44,454 bases of DNA from Zygophlyctis sp. KS116. Its lineage: Eukaryota; Chytridiomycota. A model generated the notes under the pieces. It was not told the origin of the DNA. It searched no databases and was given only the letters and a program-made list of their open reading frames with translations. The position numbers and the translations under genes were made by a program. The stretch covers positions 1 through 44,454 of the forward strand of contig BAAFSQ010000068.1 in assembly GCA_054661495.1 (NCBI GenBank), in the 5' to 3' direction. This document shows, piece by piece, positions 44,330 through 44,454 of the stretch (position 1 is the stretch's first letter; each line of letters begins with the position of its first letter).

Positions 44330-44454
44330 CAGTGATGGCACGAATGGGTTTTAGGGTTTTGGGTTTTTTGGGTTTTATGGGTTAAACCCAAATGAGGCTG
44401 AGGGTTTATGGGTTATAAATTCAAAATGGGCAAAACGCCGGATGAAGTTTGGTC
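44330..44454. mobile_element. Possible hAT-type transposon terminus (cut by window edge)
   Basis: The sequence changes abruptly at CAGTGATGGCACGAATGGG, a start typical of hAT terminal repeats, then runs through GGGTTT/GGGTTTT units and GGGTTAAACCC. In several hAT families such G/T-rich subterminal repeats follow the terminus. The 8 bp before it (ATTAAGAG) would be the target-site duplicate, which cannot be checked because the other end is outside the window. A simple G/T-rich low-complexity tract is the alternative. Confidence 0.4.

Noticed and set aside
44341-44420. Telomere at the right end
   Set aside because: GGGTTT units are irregular and interrupted, and follow a hAT-like terminus; a telomere would be a regular tandem.
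1-44454. tRNA, rRNA, CRISPR arrays or prokaryotic operon signals
   Set aside because: None recognised by eye; the spliced eukaryotic gene set excludes a prokaryotic source. A covariance-model scan would be needed to rule out small RNAs.

Overview
This window is eukaryotic nuclear DNA from a compact, AT-rich genome. The gene set points to the fungal side of the opisthokonts: a Tup1 co-repressor with its N-terminal coiled coil, a yeast-type Vps36 with two inserted zinc fingers, a REC8 closest by eye to the fission-yeast protein, TAF12, a FUSC-type membrane protein and a fungal-dockerin/CBM10-like secreted protein. An early-diverging lineage (rozellomycete, aphelid or chytrid-like) is my inference and cannot be fixed from the window alone. 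All gene models below were joined by hand across introns. Each complete spliced model has a length divisible by three, and every one except the intronless genes uses GT...AG introns, nearly all only 23-35 nt long.

Layout, left to right: secreted heme peroxidase (-, cut by the left edge); SRP14 (+); XLF/NHEJ1-like repair factor and CAF-1 subunit Cac2 (-, tandem); a 6-kb TmcB-type sensory membrane protein with five PAS repeats, then INCENP and SelO (+, tandem); secreted leucine-rich-repeat protein (-); secreted dockerin-like, Ser/Thr-rich protein (+); REC8 cohesin, TFIIB and Dicer (-, tandem); copper P-type ATPase (-); FUSC-like transporter and a small CHTOP-like RNA export factor (+); family-2 glycosyltransferase (-); alpha/beta hydrolase (+); ALYREF-like RRM protein (-); TUP1 (+); thiamine pyrophosphokinase and ADE16/17 (-); YIPF1/2 (+); TAF12 and RLI1/ABCE1 (-); VPS36 (+); then the possible terminus of a hAT-type transposon at the right edge.

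The genes are mostly unrelated housekeeping functions: translation (RLI1), protein targeting and trafficking (SRP14, YIPF, VPS36), transcription (TFIIB, TAF12, TUP1), chromatin and chromosomes (CAC2, REC8, INCENP), DNA end joining (XLF), RNA export and silencing (two TREX-like adaptors, Dicer), and purine and thiamine metabolism. Gaps between genes are typically 7-70 bp, and two convergent pairs overlap in their coding ends. The most notable signals are the miniature introns (about 83 traced, with every multiple-of-three intron carrying an in-frame stop), a secreted LRR gene whose introns all interrupt the repeat at the same register, two nearby RNA-export-like proteins sharing an RLG-repeat module, a Dicer with a long acidic insertion carrying SUMO-interaction-like motifs inside RNase IIIb, and a perfect 11-bp inverted repeat of an E2F/MBF-like site between two divergent secreted-protein genes.
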